This document shows positions 7,485 to 16,219 of a stretch of 16,324 nucleotides of DNA, one piece after another (positions within the stretch are counted from its first letter, which is position 1; each line of letters begins with the position of its first letter). The translations under genes and the position numbers were made by a program. The DNA is from Trichomonas tenax (Eukaryota; Parabasalia; Trichomonadida; Trichomonadidae). The stretch is taken from positions 1 through 16,324 of the forward strand of contig JALKBU010001128.1 in the NCBI GenBank assembly GCA_023091735.1, written 5' to 3'. The notes under the pieces were generated by a model. It saw only the letters and a program-made list of their open reading frames with translations, had not been told where the DNA came from and made no database searches.

Positions 7485-10400
7485 TTATGGTTCAACTAAA
7501 TATGTGAACATCTTCTCGTTCTTGACATAGATCTCACCGCGTTCTTTGATGTCGAACTGTTGGCCGTAGATTAGTTCGTAGACAGGACGTGAGATGTGGA
7601 CTTTCATTGGGACGCCGTGGTGTTCCATCTCGTGCGCGATGTTGATTGCGGGACCAAGGATCTCGAATGTCGGCTTCTCGGTGCCGATGACACCGGCAAC
7701 AATTGGACCCCCGGTGTTGACACCAACACGGATTCTTAAGCTCTCGTTCTCTTCTTCGTCAATCTCTAACAATTTTTTGATGACCATGCAGCCAAAGTCG
7801 ACAACTTCCTTCGCGTGGACTGCGGGCTGATTGACTTCATCGAAGATACCACCGGCAGCCATGTAACAGTCGCCGATGCATTTGATCTTAGTCATCGTCT
7901 TGTGAGCATTTGTGATTTGGTCGAATTCCTTGAACATAATGTTGAGCATTCTCATGACGTATTGTACATCGTGAGATCCACACCATGGTGTGAATTCGAC
8001 AACATCTAAGAAAAGAATTGTTGCACTCTTAACAGAGAATGAAATGTTCTTCTCTCCAGCTTGAACACTTGGAACTAAAGAAGCCGGAAGAATCGAAGCG
8101 AGCATCTTATCTGACTTCTCCTTCTCATCGGCCATAAGTTTTTCGTGCATCACATTCTGTGTCTGGTTTCTTGCTGAATAAATTCTGTTTCCTGAAACTG
8201 TTGACATTGAAAATTCAAGAAAAACTTTCTCTCCATCTTCTTTTGTGTAAACAACATTTGTTTTCTGTGCGAATATCTTTTCAAGTTTTCCTTCGCAAGC
8301 AAATCTTTCTGAAAAAAAGAAGTCTTTGATAGATTTTCCAACGATATCATCTTCGTTCATATTGAACATTTCCATGAAAGAAGAGTTGACAGAAAGGATT
8401 TTTCCTGTTTCATCCTGACAAACAATAATAACTTCGTTGAGTTTGTTGACAACATCGTTGGAGAAAACAGAGTGATTCTGATCATCAACTTCGTCTTCGA
8501 ATGAATAATTTCCTGAAATTAATTCCATTAATTTGGAGTTTGTTAAAACAACTTGTGGAGGAACTCTAAGCAATTGCTTTAGTGCAAATCTTATCAATGT
8601 CTCTTCTTTCTTGATGGCAATCATGATAATGACAGTGAATAATAACATAATAACAGTAAAAACAGCAACAAGATTAACTAAATTCTTTCCTTGGATCTTA
8701 ACATTGTTGACAATTGTTGGAACTAATTTGATTCCTGTTGGATAGAAGAATGATTCATATAATTCGAGGGGACCCAGTTGCCACATCTGATTGACACCAT
8801 CACCGTTTGGTCTTGGATATCTTGGTGGATTTTCGTGCATTCCTGAAGAAAGTTTGCTCAGATATGAAGTAACGAAATATAATTGTTGTGGAACTGTGAA
8901 ACAATGAACTGAGTCTTGCATCGTTGTTGGAAAAGTGTCTGGATCTTCGCAAACAAGTAATTTCTTTGCTTCAATGATCGCATCACCTAGTCCCTCGAAA
9001 GGAACTTCTTTCGGATCAACACCTCCTAAACGAACAGCCAAAAAGTACTGCGCTTGTAATGGAATGTCTCTTGCGATGTTATTGAATTCGTCTGTGATGT
9101 TTAAGATAGTATCGGCAAAGATTGGATGATACTCAGCTAAAACAATCTTCCACAGTCTCGCCATGATGGAGAATAAGAATGTAATTGATCCATAAAGGTA
9201 ATTGATGTGATGGCAGTTGTAATAAACTTTCGCTGAGGCTTTGTTGAAGCAATCAATGCAGAAATAGAATCCTATGCAAGAAATAACAATAATGAAAATA
9301 TAAATAAACAAAGCGATCATCGAAGAAGTATAATGAACATTATCTGTGATCGAAGAGAATAATTTGATGATTGACTCTTCTTGTCTCGTTAATTCAACGT
9401 CGCATGTTGAAGAAGAACTCTTTGATGTTTCGTCACCTTTGATTTTGTGGAAAGACTGGGCAACATTGGAAATTACAACCTTAGGGAGATCGGCTATTCT
9501 CTCGATAATGATTGTATAGCTGCGTTCGAGTTTTCTCCACTGCGTGAAGTAAATCACTAAATAAAAGATAACATTGACAGCAATCAAAGCAAAGAGAATA
9601 ATGTTGAACAGTTTCTGGTAATATTCGTAATGAATTTTAATGTAAGAAACCATTATATTTATGGCGCTGTTTAATGCTGATGTTATCAAATTGTTGTTAT
9701 TTCTGCATGTGATTGAATCAGCGCCTTTTGCAACTTCTGGTGTTAATACAGCATTGTCAGCGAGTTTTCCTGTTGTTGTCGCAATCAAGAAACTTATATC
9801 AATCGCAGAAGAAAGCTTTGTAATAACATCAGTTGTATTTGTATAATAAAATGCCTTCAAGTTCATCTCGAAAAGCAAACTTCTCACTGTTTCCATGTGT
9901 TTGTTTCCATATTTGTAGTGCCTCAAAGGAGATATCATATAGTTCGATTCCGTTACACTTTGAGCGAAAAATCTGCAAATATCTCTTGTGTTTTTGTGTT
10001 CCCCGAAAGAGTGGAATGTTAAACCTTTTGGTGGCTGAACGGCAGCTAAAATATATGTTGATGTGTTATATGGATCGGCCATATACTGCAAAAGCAATTT
10101 TCCAACGAAAGCGGGCATCATGTTGACTAAATTCCTCGTGAAAGCGATTCCTTGCATATACACTATTGGCAAACTTAACTCATCTTGATAGAAACCAAAA
10201 GCGATCAATAACGCAATCAAAGGAATCAAAACTAACACAATGGAACCAATAACTGTTGAGTGATACATATATCTGATTCCTGGAATCGTATGTGTTTCAA
10301 TTTGTTTAGAAATTGTCTTCAAAGCATCACAAGAAACATCATCTTCGACATAAATATCGTCAATGCTGAAACTTTCGACTGCATTTGCTGTCATTGATTT

Positions 10401-12137
10401 AATCGAAACTTCTGTTTGTGACTCTGAGCAACTGTTAGGAAGATTTGGAAATGCTTCAATGCCTAATTCATGGACAATATCTTCGCGAATCCTTAAACCT
10501 CTTGAGAGTTTGTTAATTTCTTCAACTTTCTTCTTGTAAGACGAAATATCTCCTTTGATTTCGTATAAAAACTTCGCGTGTTGTCTTGCGGAGAATTTGT
10601 TGTTAGGATAAATAGTTATTAAATGATTGACTTCGCTTTCGCACTTAGAGACTTCTTCGTAAGCTGATTTAATAGATGTTCCCATGTCATTCATTGATCC
10701 TTGCAAAATCAAATCCCAAATATTTCTGAGTCTGTTCTTCGCTCTCATAAAACTGTTCGATAATTTAGAAACTTTGTTTTTGAGCTCAGGAGTAAACCTC
10801 ATTTCTCTTGTATTGATGATTCCGTCGATATTTTCTGTAACTAAATGGACCATGTCTGTATTTGTTTTGAACATAGAAACGTTTTGCGCAATAAAAGTTA
10901 ATGTCGATGAATTTTCAGGATAAATCGCGGCATATTTAGCGTACAATGTCCAAACATCGATGCTATCCCTCCATTCATTGATTGCCATCTTAAACAGGCT
11001 GAAATCAATGCATGTTGGGTGACAATTATGAAATCCGGAAATCAAAATCTGCTTAAATTTGCGTCTGGATTTAATAATCTTAATGTCCCGCAGCGACTCT
11101 ACTTCATCCAGCAACATTAAGTCTCTCTTCGTTCTCTGTGATATGAAAATATGCGAAAAAATATAGCAAACAGCAAAGAAGGCAGCGAAACCGATGAAAA
11201 ACCATTCCTTGAACTGTAGAATCCAGATGACGATCGCCATGTTGACGAGGCAAAGAATGATGCCGAAGAAAGACCCCCCGAGGACGAAAGATTGATGACG
11301 AAGATTTGTAAAAGTGCCACAGTTGAAAACGGTTGATATGAGAAAAACGTAAACCAAAAGTGACGCGAATACCAAAACTTCTGTCATTTCTCGTGACAGT
11401 TGAAGTGAGAGAGCACACATGAATGTGATCAGTGTCGTACCGATCAGAATTTTGTTCTGTGAACTTCCTTCGACAGTCTGGAAACTCATTGACCTGAAAA
11501 TCAGAGTTGTTGTGTATGTTTTGATTAAAACGTAAATGTAAGCGATAACTGTGAAGAAAGAAAGCAATATTGAGATTTTGTGGAGCATTTCGAAGCCTGG
11601 ATAATTCACAACCCATTTTGAGACTAATAGTCCCGAAAATTCAGCTATAACGGGAATTAAGAGGAATGGAAATATTGATACGAATGTGGATAAAATGAAT
11701 GTCGATCTCTCTGAGATTCTGGACTTCTTTGAGTAGATTTGTGCCGCAATTATCAAATAAATTAAGAAAATCAATAGAAAAGAGCTCAAAACGAGCGCAA
11801 TAATGTGTTCATTGCCATCTCTGAACTCAACGGGAACTATGTGGAAGAAAATGGAGATGATACTGAGTGTTCTATGTGTTAACGAACCCTTTTTGTAAAA
11901 GAAATCACTGTCTGCTTTCACAGCTCCACCAAAGAGCTGTAGAAATCTAAGAAATGTTACAATTCTGTAGAGTATAGGCATCTTAGGTGAATAAATATCA
12001 AAATAATGAAACAAATTTATCAAATTGATATTGATCTTTCTATAAAAAGGAATATCAATCAGTTTCTCAAACCTGGTGTCAATTGAGGCCTGATTGTTAT
12101 CGCTTGATACCATTGTCGTCGTTTGTACTTCTTTCAT
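7485..12137 (-). CDS. Polytopic transmembrane class III nucleotide cyclase (adenylate-cyclase-like), 1550 aa
   Basis: Predicted to make a cyclic nucleotide, probably cAMP, at a membrane. About seven or eight helices lie within residues 75-335. A cytosolic helical region follows, then helices at about 629-651, 842-866, 937-961 and 1152-1175 separating large loops. Next come a PAS-like sensor domain (about 1220-1326), a signalling helix (EKSDKMLASILP, about 1337-1350) and a C-terminal class III catalytic domain (about 1365-1550). The first metal Asp is D1378 (LDVVEFT) and the second D1423 (IKCIGDCYM). Base-selecting positions are K1419 and E1492 (FEILG), closer to the Lys/Asp pair of adenylate cyclases than the Glu/Cys of guanylate cyclases. 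N1499 is present, but the usual transition-state Arg four residues on is Glu (E1503, INIAHEME). The ATG at 12137 is 11 nt after an initiator TCATTTCT. No intron. GC content is higher over the catalytic part. Confidence 0.93.
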   Translation of the reverse strand: MKEVQTTTMVSSDNNQASIDTRFEKLIDIPFYRKININLINLFHYFDIYSPKMPILYRIVTFLRFLQLFGGAVKADSDFFYKKGSLTHRTLSIISIFFHIVPVEFRDGNEHIIALVLSSFLLIFLIYLIIAAQIYSKKSRISERSTFILSTFVSIFPFLLIPVIAEFSGLLVSKWVVNYPGFEMLHKISILLSFFTVIAYIYVLIKTYTTTLIFRSMSFQTVEGSSQNKILIGTTLITFMCALSLQLSREMTEVLVFASLLVYVFLISTVFNCGTFTNLRHQSFVLGGSFFGIILCLVNMAIVIWILQFKEWFFIGFAAFFAVCYIFSHIFISQRTKRDLMLLDEVESLRDIKIIKSRRKFKQILISGFHNCHPTCIDFSLFKMAINEWRDSIDVWTLYAKYAAIYPENSSTLTFIAQNVSMFKTNTDMVHLVTENIDGIINTREMRFTPELKNKVSKLSNSFMRAKNRLRNIWDLILQGSMNDMGTSIKSAYEEVSKCESEVNHLITIYPNNKFSARQHAKFLYEIKGDISSYKKKVEEINKLSRGLRIREDIVHELGIEAFPNLPNSCSESQTEVSIKSMTANAVESFSIDDIYVEDDVSCDALKTISKQIETHTIPGIRYMYHSTVIGSIVLVLIPLIALLIAFGFYQDELSLPIVYMQGIAFTRNLVNMMPAFVGKLLLQYMADPYNTSTYILAAVQPPKGLTFHSFGEHKNTRDICRFFAQSVTESNYMISPLRHYKYGNKHMETVRSLLFEMNLKAFYYTNTTDVITKLSSAIDISFLIATTTGKLADNAVLTPEVAKGADSITCRNNNNLITSALNSAINIMVSYIKIHYEYYQKLFNIILFALIAVNVIFYLVIYFTQWRKLERSYTIIIERIADLPKVVISNVAQSFHKIKGDETSKSSSSTCDVELTRQEESIIKLFSSITDNVHYTSSMIALFIYIFIIVISCIGFYFCIDCFNKASAKVYYNCHHINYLYGSITFLFSIMARLWKIVLAEYHPIFADTILNITDEFNNIARDIPLQAQYFLAVRLGGVDPKEVPFEGLGDAIIEAKKLLVCEDPDTFPTTMQDSVHCFTVPQQLYFVTSYLSKLSSGMHENPPRYPRPNGDGVNQMWQLGPLELYESFFYPTGIKLVPTIVNNVKIQGKNLVNLVAVFTVIMLLFTVIIMIAIKKEETLIRFALKQLLRVPPQVVLTNSKLMELISGNYSFEDEVDDQNHSVFSNDVVNKLNEVIIVCQDETGKILSVNSSFMEMFNMNEDDIVGKSIKDFFFSERFACEGKLEKIFAQKTNVVYTKEDGEKVFLEFSMSTVSGNRIYSARNQTQNVMHEKLMADEKEKSDKMLASILPASLVPSVQAGEKNISFSVKSATILFLDVVEFTPWCGSHDVQYVMRMLNIMFKEFDQITNAHKTMTKIKCIGDCYMAAGGIFDEVNQPAVHAKEVVDFGCMVIKKLLEIDEEENESLRIRVGVNTGGPIVAGVIGTEKPTFEILGPAINIAHEMEHHGVPMKVHISRPVYELIYGQQFDIKERGEIYVKNEKMFTYLVEP

Positions 12138-12142
12138 TACAG

Positions 12143-12150
12143 AGAAATGA
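12143..12150 (-). promoter_or_regulatory. Trichomonas-type initiator of the cyclase gene
   Basis: On the minus strand this reads TCATTTCT, fitting the Trichomonas initiator (TCA, then pyrimidine and T/A). The A of TCA (12148) as transcript start would give an 11-nt leader before the ATG at 12137, which is normal for trichomonads and supports that start codon. Confidence 0.55.
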
Positions 12151-12840
12151 ACTGGTCAATGGGAAATCAATTTCAATCAATAAAGATTTTACTATTTATA
12201 ATTACATACCATAAGGTATTGTTCTATAATGGTAGTGACCGAAAATACAGAAATTAAAAGGATTCAATTTTTTTGAAGCAGATTTTGACACCAAATCAAT
12301 CATTACTTTTAATACTATCTAAATTACGTAATAATGTGGTTATTTCGAAAATCTTTAAACCGCAAAATTGAATTCATCCTTTCAAAAAATTGATAACAAG
12401 ATAAAATAAATTGATATGTTTTTATTATCTTTATATATCATAGATCAAAAATAAAACAAAATTTTCATGAATTTTCATGAAAAAGAGAAACGGTGTAGTT
12501 TATGATATAATGAACAGAATCAAAACGTTTAAAAAAATCAATCGATTTCACAAAATTATAATTATTTTAAAATACAGATAATTTTCATAATGCATAATAA
12601 ATTTCGATAAGTTTCTCAAAAAACATAATTCTTGAAAATGTGAATTTTGAAAACAATGAAAATTGAAATTTTTTACGTCGCAGGCATAACATTGATCTGC
12701 TTCTAAAATAAGGTATGAAAATTATGTTTTGGTTCGAGAGCAAAAATTGAAACTTTTTCTAAGAGAACTTCTCAATTCTCAGCCATAGCTTTTAATTTAA
12801 TAATGAGACCCCAGAACATTCATTATCATTCAGATAAAGG
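12151..12840. other. AT-rich spacer upstream of the cyclase
   Basis: No gene is supported. A directly repeated ATTTTCATGA (12461-12480) also forms a 10-bp inverted repeat with a 2-nt centre. Near the right end, TCATTATCATTC (about 12820-12831) resembles an initiator just before the ATG at 12841. Confidence 0.5.
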
Positions 12841-13084
12841 ATGAGTAATAAAATGTGTTTCGAAAAAAGAGAAAACATTGAGAAAAAAGTTACCGCCCTT
12901 CGTTTTAACCGTAGTAAGCTTGTTTGTCCATGCACACAACTGCTCTATGTTGTCTATATCTGCTATTTTAATGCTTTTACTGCTATTCCGAGAATTTCAA
13001 TATTTTCAGAGCAAGTTACCCTCCAAAATTCGACTTTGCTATCGCCACCATATCAACATTCCCCAATGTACAGTGTTTCAATAA
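12841..13084 (+). pseudogene. Possible frameshifted small membrane-protein gene
   Basis: An ATG at 12841 lies about 10-15 nt after TCATTATCATTC, which fits a trichomonad initiator. The first 14 codons are charged (MSNKMCFEKRENIEKK). At a run of six A (12883-12888), moving to the next frame gives a continuous stretch to TAA at 13082-13084 with two hydrophobic segments (LPPFVLTVVSLFV and SMLSISAILMLLLLF). If one A is extra, this would be one protein of about 80 residues with two membrane helices. The unshifted frame stays open to 13149 and is equally possible on length alone. No family is recognised. It may be chance in AT-rich DNA. Confidence 0.25.
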
Positions 13085-13149
13085 ACGTTCATGGGTTTAT
13101 GGCTTTTCTGACGCTGGAAATTTTGATTACAATCTCTGAAACTTGTTAA

Positions 13150-14501
13150 TGAAGAGTATCATCGGCATTTCTTTAATTTATACAATGAGTCTATTGTTTG
13201 GTCATTATTGGAGCCGGAAATGCACTATTCTTATTTTTGGAAAATATTGTTGAAATCTTAGATGACTATAAGTTCGGGATATATCGCAGATCGTTGTATT
13301 TGTCATAAATCTATTACCAATCAGCAAATCTTTGTGGATCAATTTCGTTGGGAGAATTGAACATTCAATATAAGGCGCTCTAATGTAAATATTTTGTTCT
13401 CTATCAAAAGTTGTGTAGAAACACATGAGTTATCCCTTTGATTCGTTATATTGATTTTGATCGAAATATCTTTTTGCAATATCGGCTTCGACTTCATCTA
13501 ATTCGAAATGCAATCAAATCAATAGCGAGAATTTTCTTTTTCAAAGAACTGTGCACAAAGATATCAAAGCACATCAAAATAAGAATTGTAAAACAAGTGT
13601 TCAGGAATAGCCTTTCCAAACACATACTCGCATAAGATAGATTCATACGATTTATCACTTCATATAAATTATTTCGAAGTTCAGTCGATTAATATTAATA
13701 TTAATATTCATGCAAACAAACATCAAACAATAAGTTATATCAATAGCCTTATTGATGCAGAAGTATACCAGTTAAGAATTTTTAATACAAATTATGGAAT
13801 TAAATTTCGATAATATATTATCAAACTCTAACTTCGAAGTCCCTCATAACTATATTTGCCTACACGATTTCAATACATTTTTCCATTTCTTTTAACTTCT
13901 AACCTTTCATTTTCATAATTATTGATTTTTTCAAATTTGTTCTTCTTTATAGCTCGTGGCATACATCGTTCTATTAGAATGTTTGTAGGCATATGACATC
14001 ATCGTCGTTTGGTAGTTGTACACTTATATTTCGAGAAATTTGATATCAAATAATGATATTTATAGGCGTGATGATGCATTTTAATAGACACAATCGCGTT
14101 TGCACATATAAGAGCTAAAATGTGTGGAAATGTATCGATATATTTCGAAACAATTTAAGATCAATCGAAAGATATTAAAAATAAAACTAAAGAATCATCC
14201 AAAGTTCAATTACATTTTTTCTTTGTTATAGTTTTGCGAATCCAAATCAACAAAGAAACCAAGATTTGACTTTAAATGGGCAAAAAATTTGGTAACGATT
14301 ATTTTCATCTCAAAGATCTATCAATTGAGAATAATATAATCGTTGACGATCATCAGTTGATTGTAAAATTATCGTAAACGTTTACATATTGAAAATAAAA
14401 TCGGATCCGAAAAATCGTCCATCAGGAAACAGAGAATACAGTGGAAGTTTGATTTTCAAAAGATTTGATCGCATCATCTGAAAAATCTGCATTAAAAATT
14501 A
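13150..14501. other. AT-rich spacer before the XYPPX-repeat gene
   Basis: Short open frames occur but none has recognisable protein character. A simple ATTAAT repeat lies near 13687-13710. A TCATCTGA at 14474-14481, 26 nt before the ATG at 14502, is a weak initiator candidate for the next gene. Confidence 0.45.
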
Positions 14502-15014
14502 ATGTCTGCTCCAAATTCGGCGCCAAATCCACCGCCATCAGACGCGCAGCAGCTTTATCAGCCACCTCCACCAGCTGATAACCCATACGTCCAAGCAGGA
14601 GCTCCAGCATCGCCAGCTCCAATTCCATATGCTCCACCAAATGAGGCATATCCACCACCATATGCACAGCCAGGACCATACCCACCGGCTGGAGGCCAAT
14701 ACCCTCCTTCCGGTCAATATCCACCACCACCTCCTGGACAATATCCACCACCAGGACAGTACCCTCCACCGCCAGCAGGACAATATCCGCCCGGTCAGTA
14801 CCCTCCACAACAAGGTTATCCACAACAGTATTATGAAACACAGCAAGGCCAGCCGCTTCCACTACCGTCCACTCAGCATAAGAAGAAGAAATCCAGTTCT
14901 AGCTCAAGCTCATCTTCAAAGAAGAAGAAGAAGAAAGTTGCTAATGATTGCTGCAGCGTTTGCCTTGCTATCCTTTGCTGCCCAATTTTCTGCTTATTCG
15001 CAATGGGTCGTTAA
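14502..15014 (+). CDS. XYPPX-repeat protein with Lys/Ser linker and Cys-rich C-terminal anchor, 170 aa
   Basis: From the ATG at 14502 the protein has a Pro/Ala-rich start. Residues of about 45-110 consist of repeats of the type G-Q-Y-P-P-P (XYPPX repeats, as in annexin, rhodopsin tail and other membrane-associated proteins). About residues 126-146 are a Lys-Ser-Lys tract. The last 25 residues hold six Cys in short hydrophobic spacing (DCCSVCLAILCC, PIFCLFAM). This tail resembles CYSTM-type or palmitoylated tail anchors, so peripheral attachment to a membrane with a flexible Pro-rich cytosolic arm is likely, though inferred. Poly-Lys next to the anchor could bind acidic lipids. The stop codon reads TAAA, matching the Trichomonas habit of overlapping stop and polyadenylation signal. 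Antisense frames over this gene are by-products of its repeats. Confidence 0.85.
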   Translation: MSAPNSAPNPPPSDAQQLYQPPPPADNPYVQAGAPASPAPIPYAPPNEAYPPPYAQPGPYPPAGGQYPPSGQYPPPPPGQYPPPGQYPPPPAGQYPPGQYPPQQGYPQQYYETQQGQPLPLPSTQHKKKKSSSSSSSSSKKKKKKVANDCCSVCLAILCCPIFCLFAMGR

Positions 15015-15042
15015 ATAATTTACATGTTTAATGTGTAATACG

Positions 15043-15064
15043 ATTTAAATTTCGAAATTTAAAT
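15043..15064. repeat. 22-bp perfect palindrome after the XYPPX gene
   Basis: A self-complementary AT-rich sequence centred on TTCGAA lies 29 bp after the stop codon. It could form a small cruciform or RNA hairpin at the 3' end, or be chance in AT-rich DNA. Confidence 0.6.
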
Positions 15065-15323
15065 TTCGATATAACAGCTTTCTTATTTCATTTTTCCATC
15101 TCATTTCGACTTAAAATTCAATTGTATACATCCTTCTCTTTATATCTGTATCAAAATTTTTGATAAACAAGTAAAGTTCAACACAAAACACTTCTGCAAA
15201 AATAACAGGGTCGACCCCTCAATTCTAACTTTTCTCCTTCAAATGTAATGTAAACATAAAAAAATCTGACGTTTTGTGTAACACTTTCGTGCAACTCCAT
15301 ATTGGAGGCACAAACAGTAATTT
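15065..15323. other. Spacer between XYPPX gene and transposase remnant
   Basis: No gene. GGGTCGACCC (15208-15217) is a 10-bp palindrome. About 15265-15315 contains GCACGAAAGTGTTACAC on the minus strand and a CTCCA/TGGAG inverted repeat. This could be the end of the Tc1-like element whose transposase follows, but no matching second end is found in the window. Confidence 0.4.
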
Positions 15324-15620
15324 TTAGAAGTTAATTTGGTTGCCGTTGGCTTCGACGCAGGCGCGCAACCCAGTGTCCATCGATGTACAGAGATGCTGGA
15401 GTAATTCGTCGCTGGTATTATCCCAGAATTGACGAACGCAGACTTCGAGGGCGTCAGCTGTAATTGGGTGCATCTCGGCGACTTGGATCTTTATTATCGC
15501 CCAGAGATTCTCGATGGGGTTGAGATCATGGCTATTGGCGGGCCACTCGAGGACCTCTGCCTTGCCCTTGAACCACTCCATCGTGACTTTGCTGACATGA
15601 GCTGGAACCCACCGGGGTAG
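15324..15620 (-). pseudogene. Tc1/mariner-superfamily transposase, C-terminal fragment
   Basis: The minus frame ending with TAA at 15324-15326 encodes the last part of a DDE transposase: (V)PAHVSKVTMEWFKGKAEV, then LEWPANSHDLNPIENLWAIIK. DLNPIENLW carries the third acidic residue (Glu) of a Tc1-type DD34E catalytic triad. Clear similarity begins at about 15612, where PAHVSKV corresponds to the region following the second Asp; the expected DNxP motif before it is not readable. The DNA-binding N-terminus and the first catalytic Asp are missing. The methionine at 15581 is internal to the domain, so this is a 5'-truncated, inactive remnant. Confidence 0.8.
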
Positions 15621-15988
15621 AGGAAGCGAGATGTTCTGCGCACTTGAAATAATGAGCCATTAAAACTTGGCGGTAAAATTTGTGTTTTTACGGAATTTTT
15701 TTGGAGCCGGCGGGGCTTATTGATAGAAACGTCTTTCTTATCGTATGGAGGCTAATTTTTTCATATTATTAACGAGAACGCTCCACCTCACATTTTGATT
15801 TTGTGAATGGAAGTGTTTCGTGTCCCACTTTAACTTCATTAATCACCAGAATTTCTTTTTTCCCTATTTTGGACTTTTTATTATATATCGATTTAATACA
15901 TCAAAACCTAATAGTTTACAGTAGTATACAGAATGTGATTTTTTGGTAGTCCAAAATTTTGTCTAAAACCCAAAAAATTCCACTCTGA
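15621..15988. other. Spacer before element C
   Basis: No supported gene. A GC-richer patch (GGAGCCGGCGGGG, about 15703-15715) and an inverted TTTTGGAC/GTCCAAAA pair (about 15883 and 15949) are visible. CTCTGA at 15983-15988 abuts element C and would be its 6-bp target sequence if the Maverick reading is right. Confidence 0.45.
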
Positions 15989-16100
15989 AGTTAGTAATAA
16001 GATGTTCGGAGAAGCCACGACTTCGCCGTGGCTTCTCCGAACATCTTTTTATATTATATTTACCGACAGAGTTAATTTTACAAGCTAGGGTCCCCCCATA
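15989..16100. repeat. Terminal repeat of element C with perfect hairpin (16001-16045)
   Basis: The outer 12 nt are AGTTAGTAATAA. Arm 16001-16019 (GATGTTCGGAGAAGCCACG) pairs perfectly over 19 bp with 16027-16045 around the 7-nt loop ACTTCGC. Against B, the ninth stem pair is G-C here and C-G there, a compensated change. Similarity to B continues to about 16100 (TAGGGTCCCCCCATA). Confidence 0.85.
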
Positions 16101-16156
16101 ATGAGAATAAATTTTTCATTTCTTCCAAAAATTAACGTTAATTTTGATTTTGAAAT

Positions 16157-16219
16157 TCCTGACTATATAAAATCTAGTCACTTTTTAAAATAATTTATTT
16201 TTTATTTCCTAAGTAAACA
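16157..16219 (+). promoter_or_regulatory. Conserved element promoter (copy C)
   Basis: This holds TCCTGACT, TATAAAA (16166-16172), TCACTTTTT (initiator-like), an AT-rich run and ATTTCCTAAGTAA, ending at the ATG at 16220. It is about 94% identical to the block before the element-A gene at 1988. A TATA-like box is unusual for trichomonad genes, which mostly rely on the initiator alone. Confidence 0.7.

Noticed and set aside
11104..11616. 170-codon minus frame overlapping the cyclase gene in another frame
   Set aside because: It is contained in the membrane part of the cyclase coding sequence on the same strand and has no own features.
14422..14862. Long antisense frames opposite the XYPPX gene
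   Set aside because: Pro-, Gln- and Tyr-rich repeat codons read backwards stay open and give Val/Asp/Glu- or Trp/Arg-rich nonsense. The sense frame has the start context, stop signal and protein features.
503..16100. A single 15.6-kb transposon bounded by the inverted repeats with outward ends at 503 and 16100
   Set aside because: No matching target duplication is seen at those outer points. The junctions at 612/613 and 2199/2200 instead show that the AGTTAGTAA side is the terminus, and the interior holds host genes.
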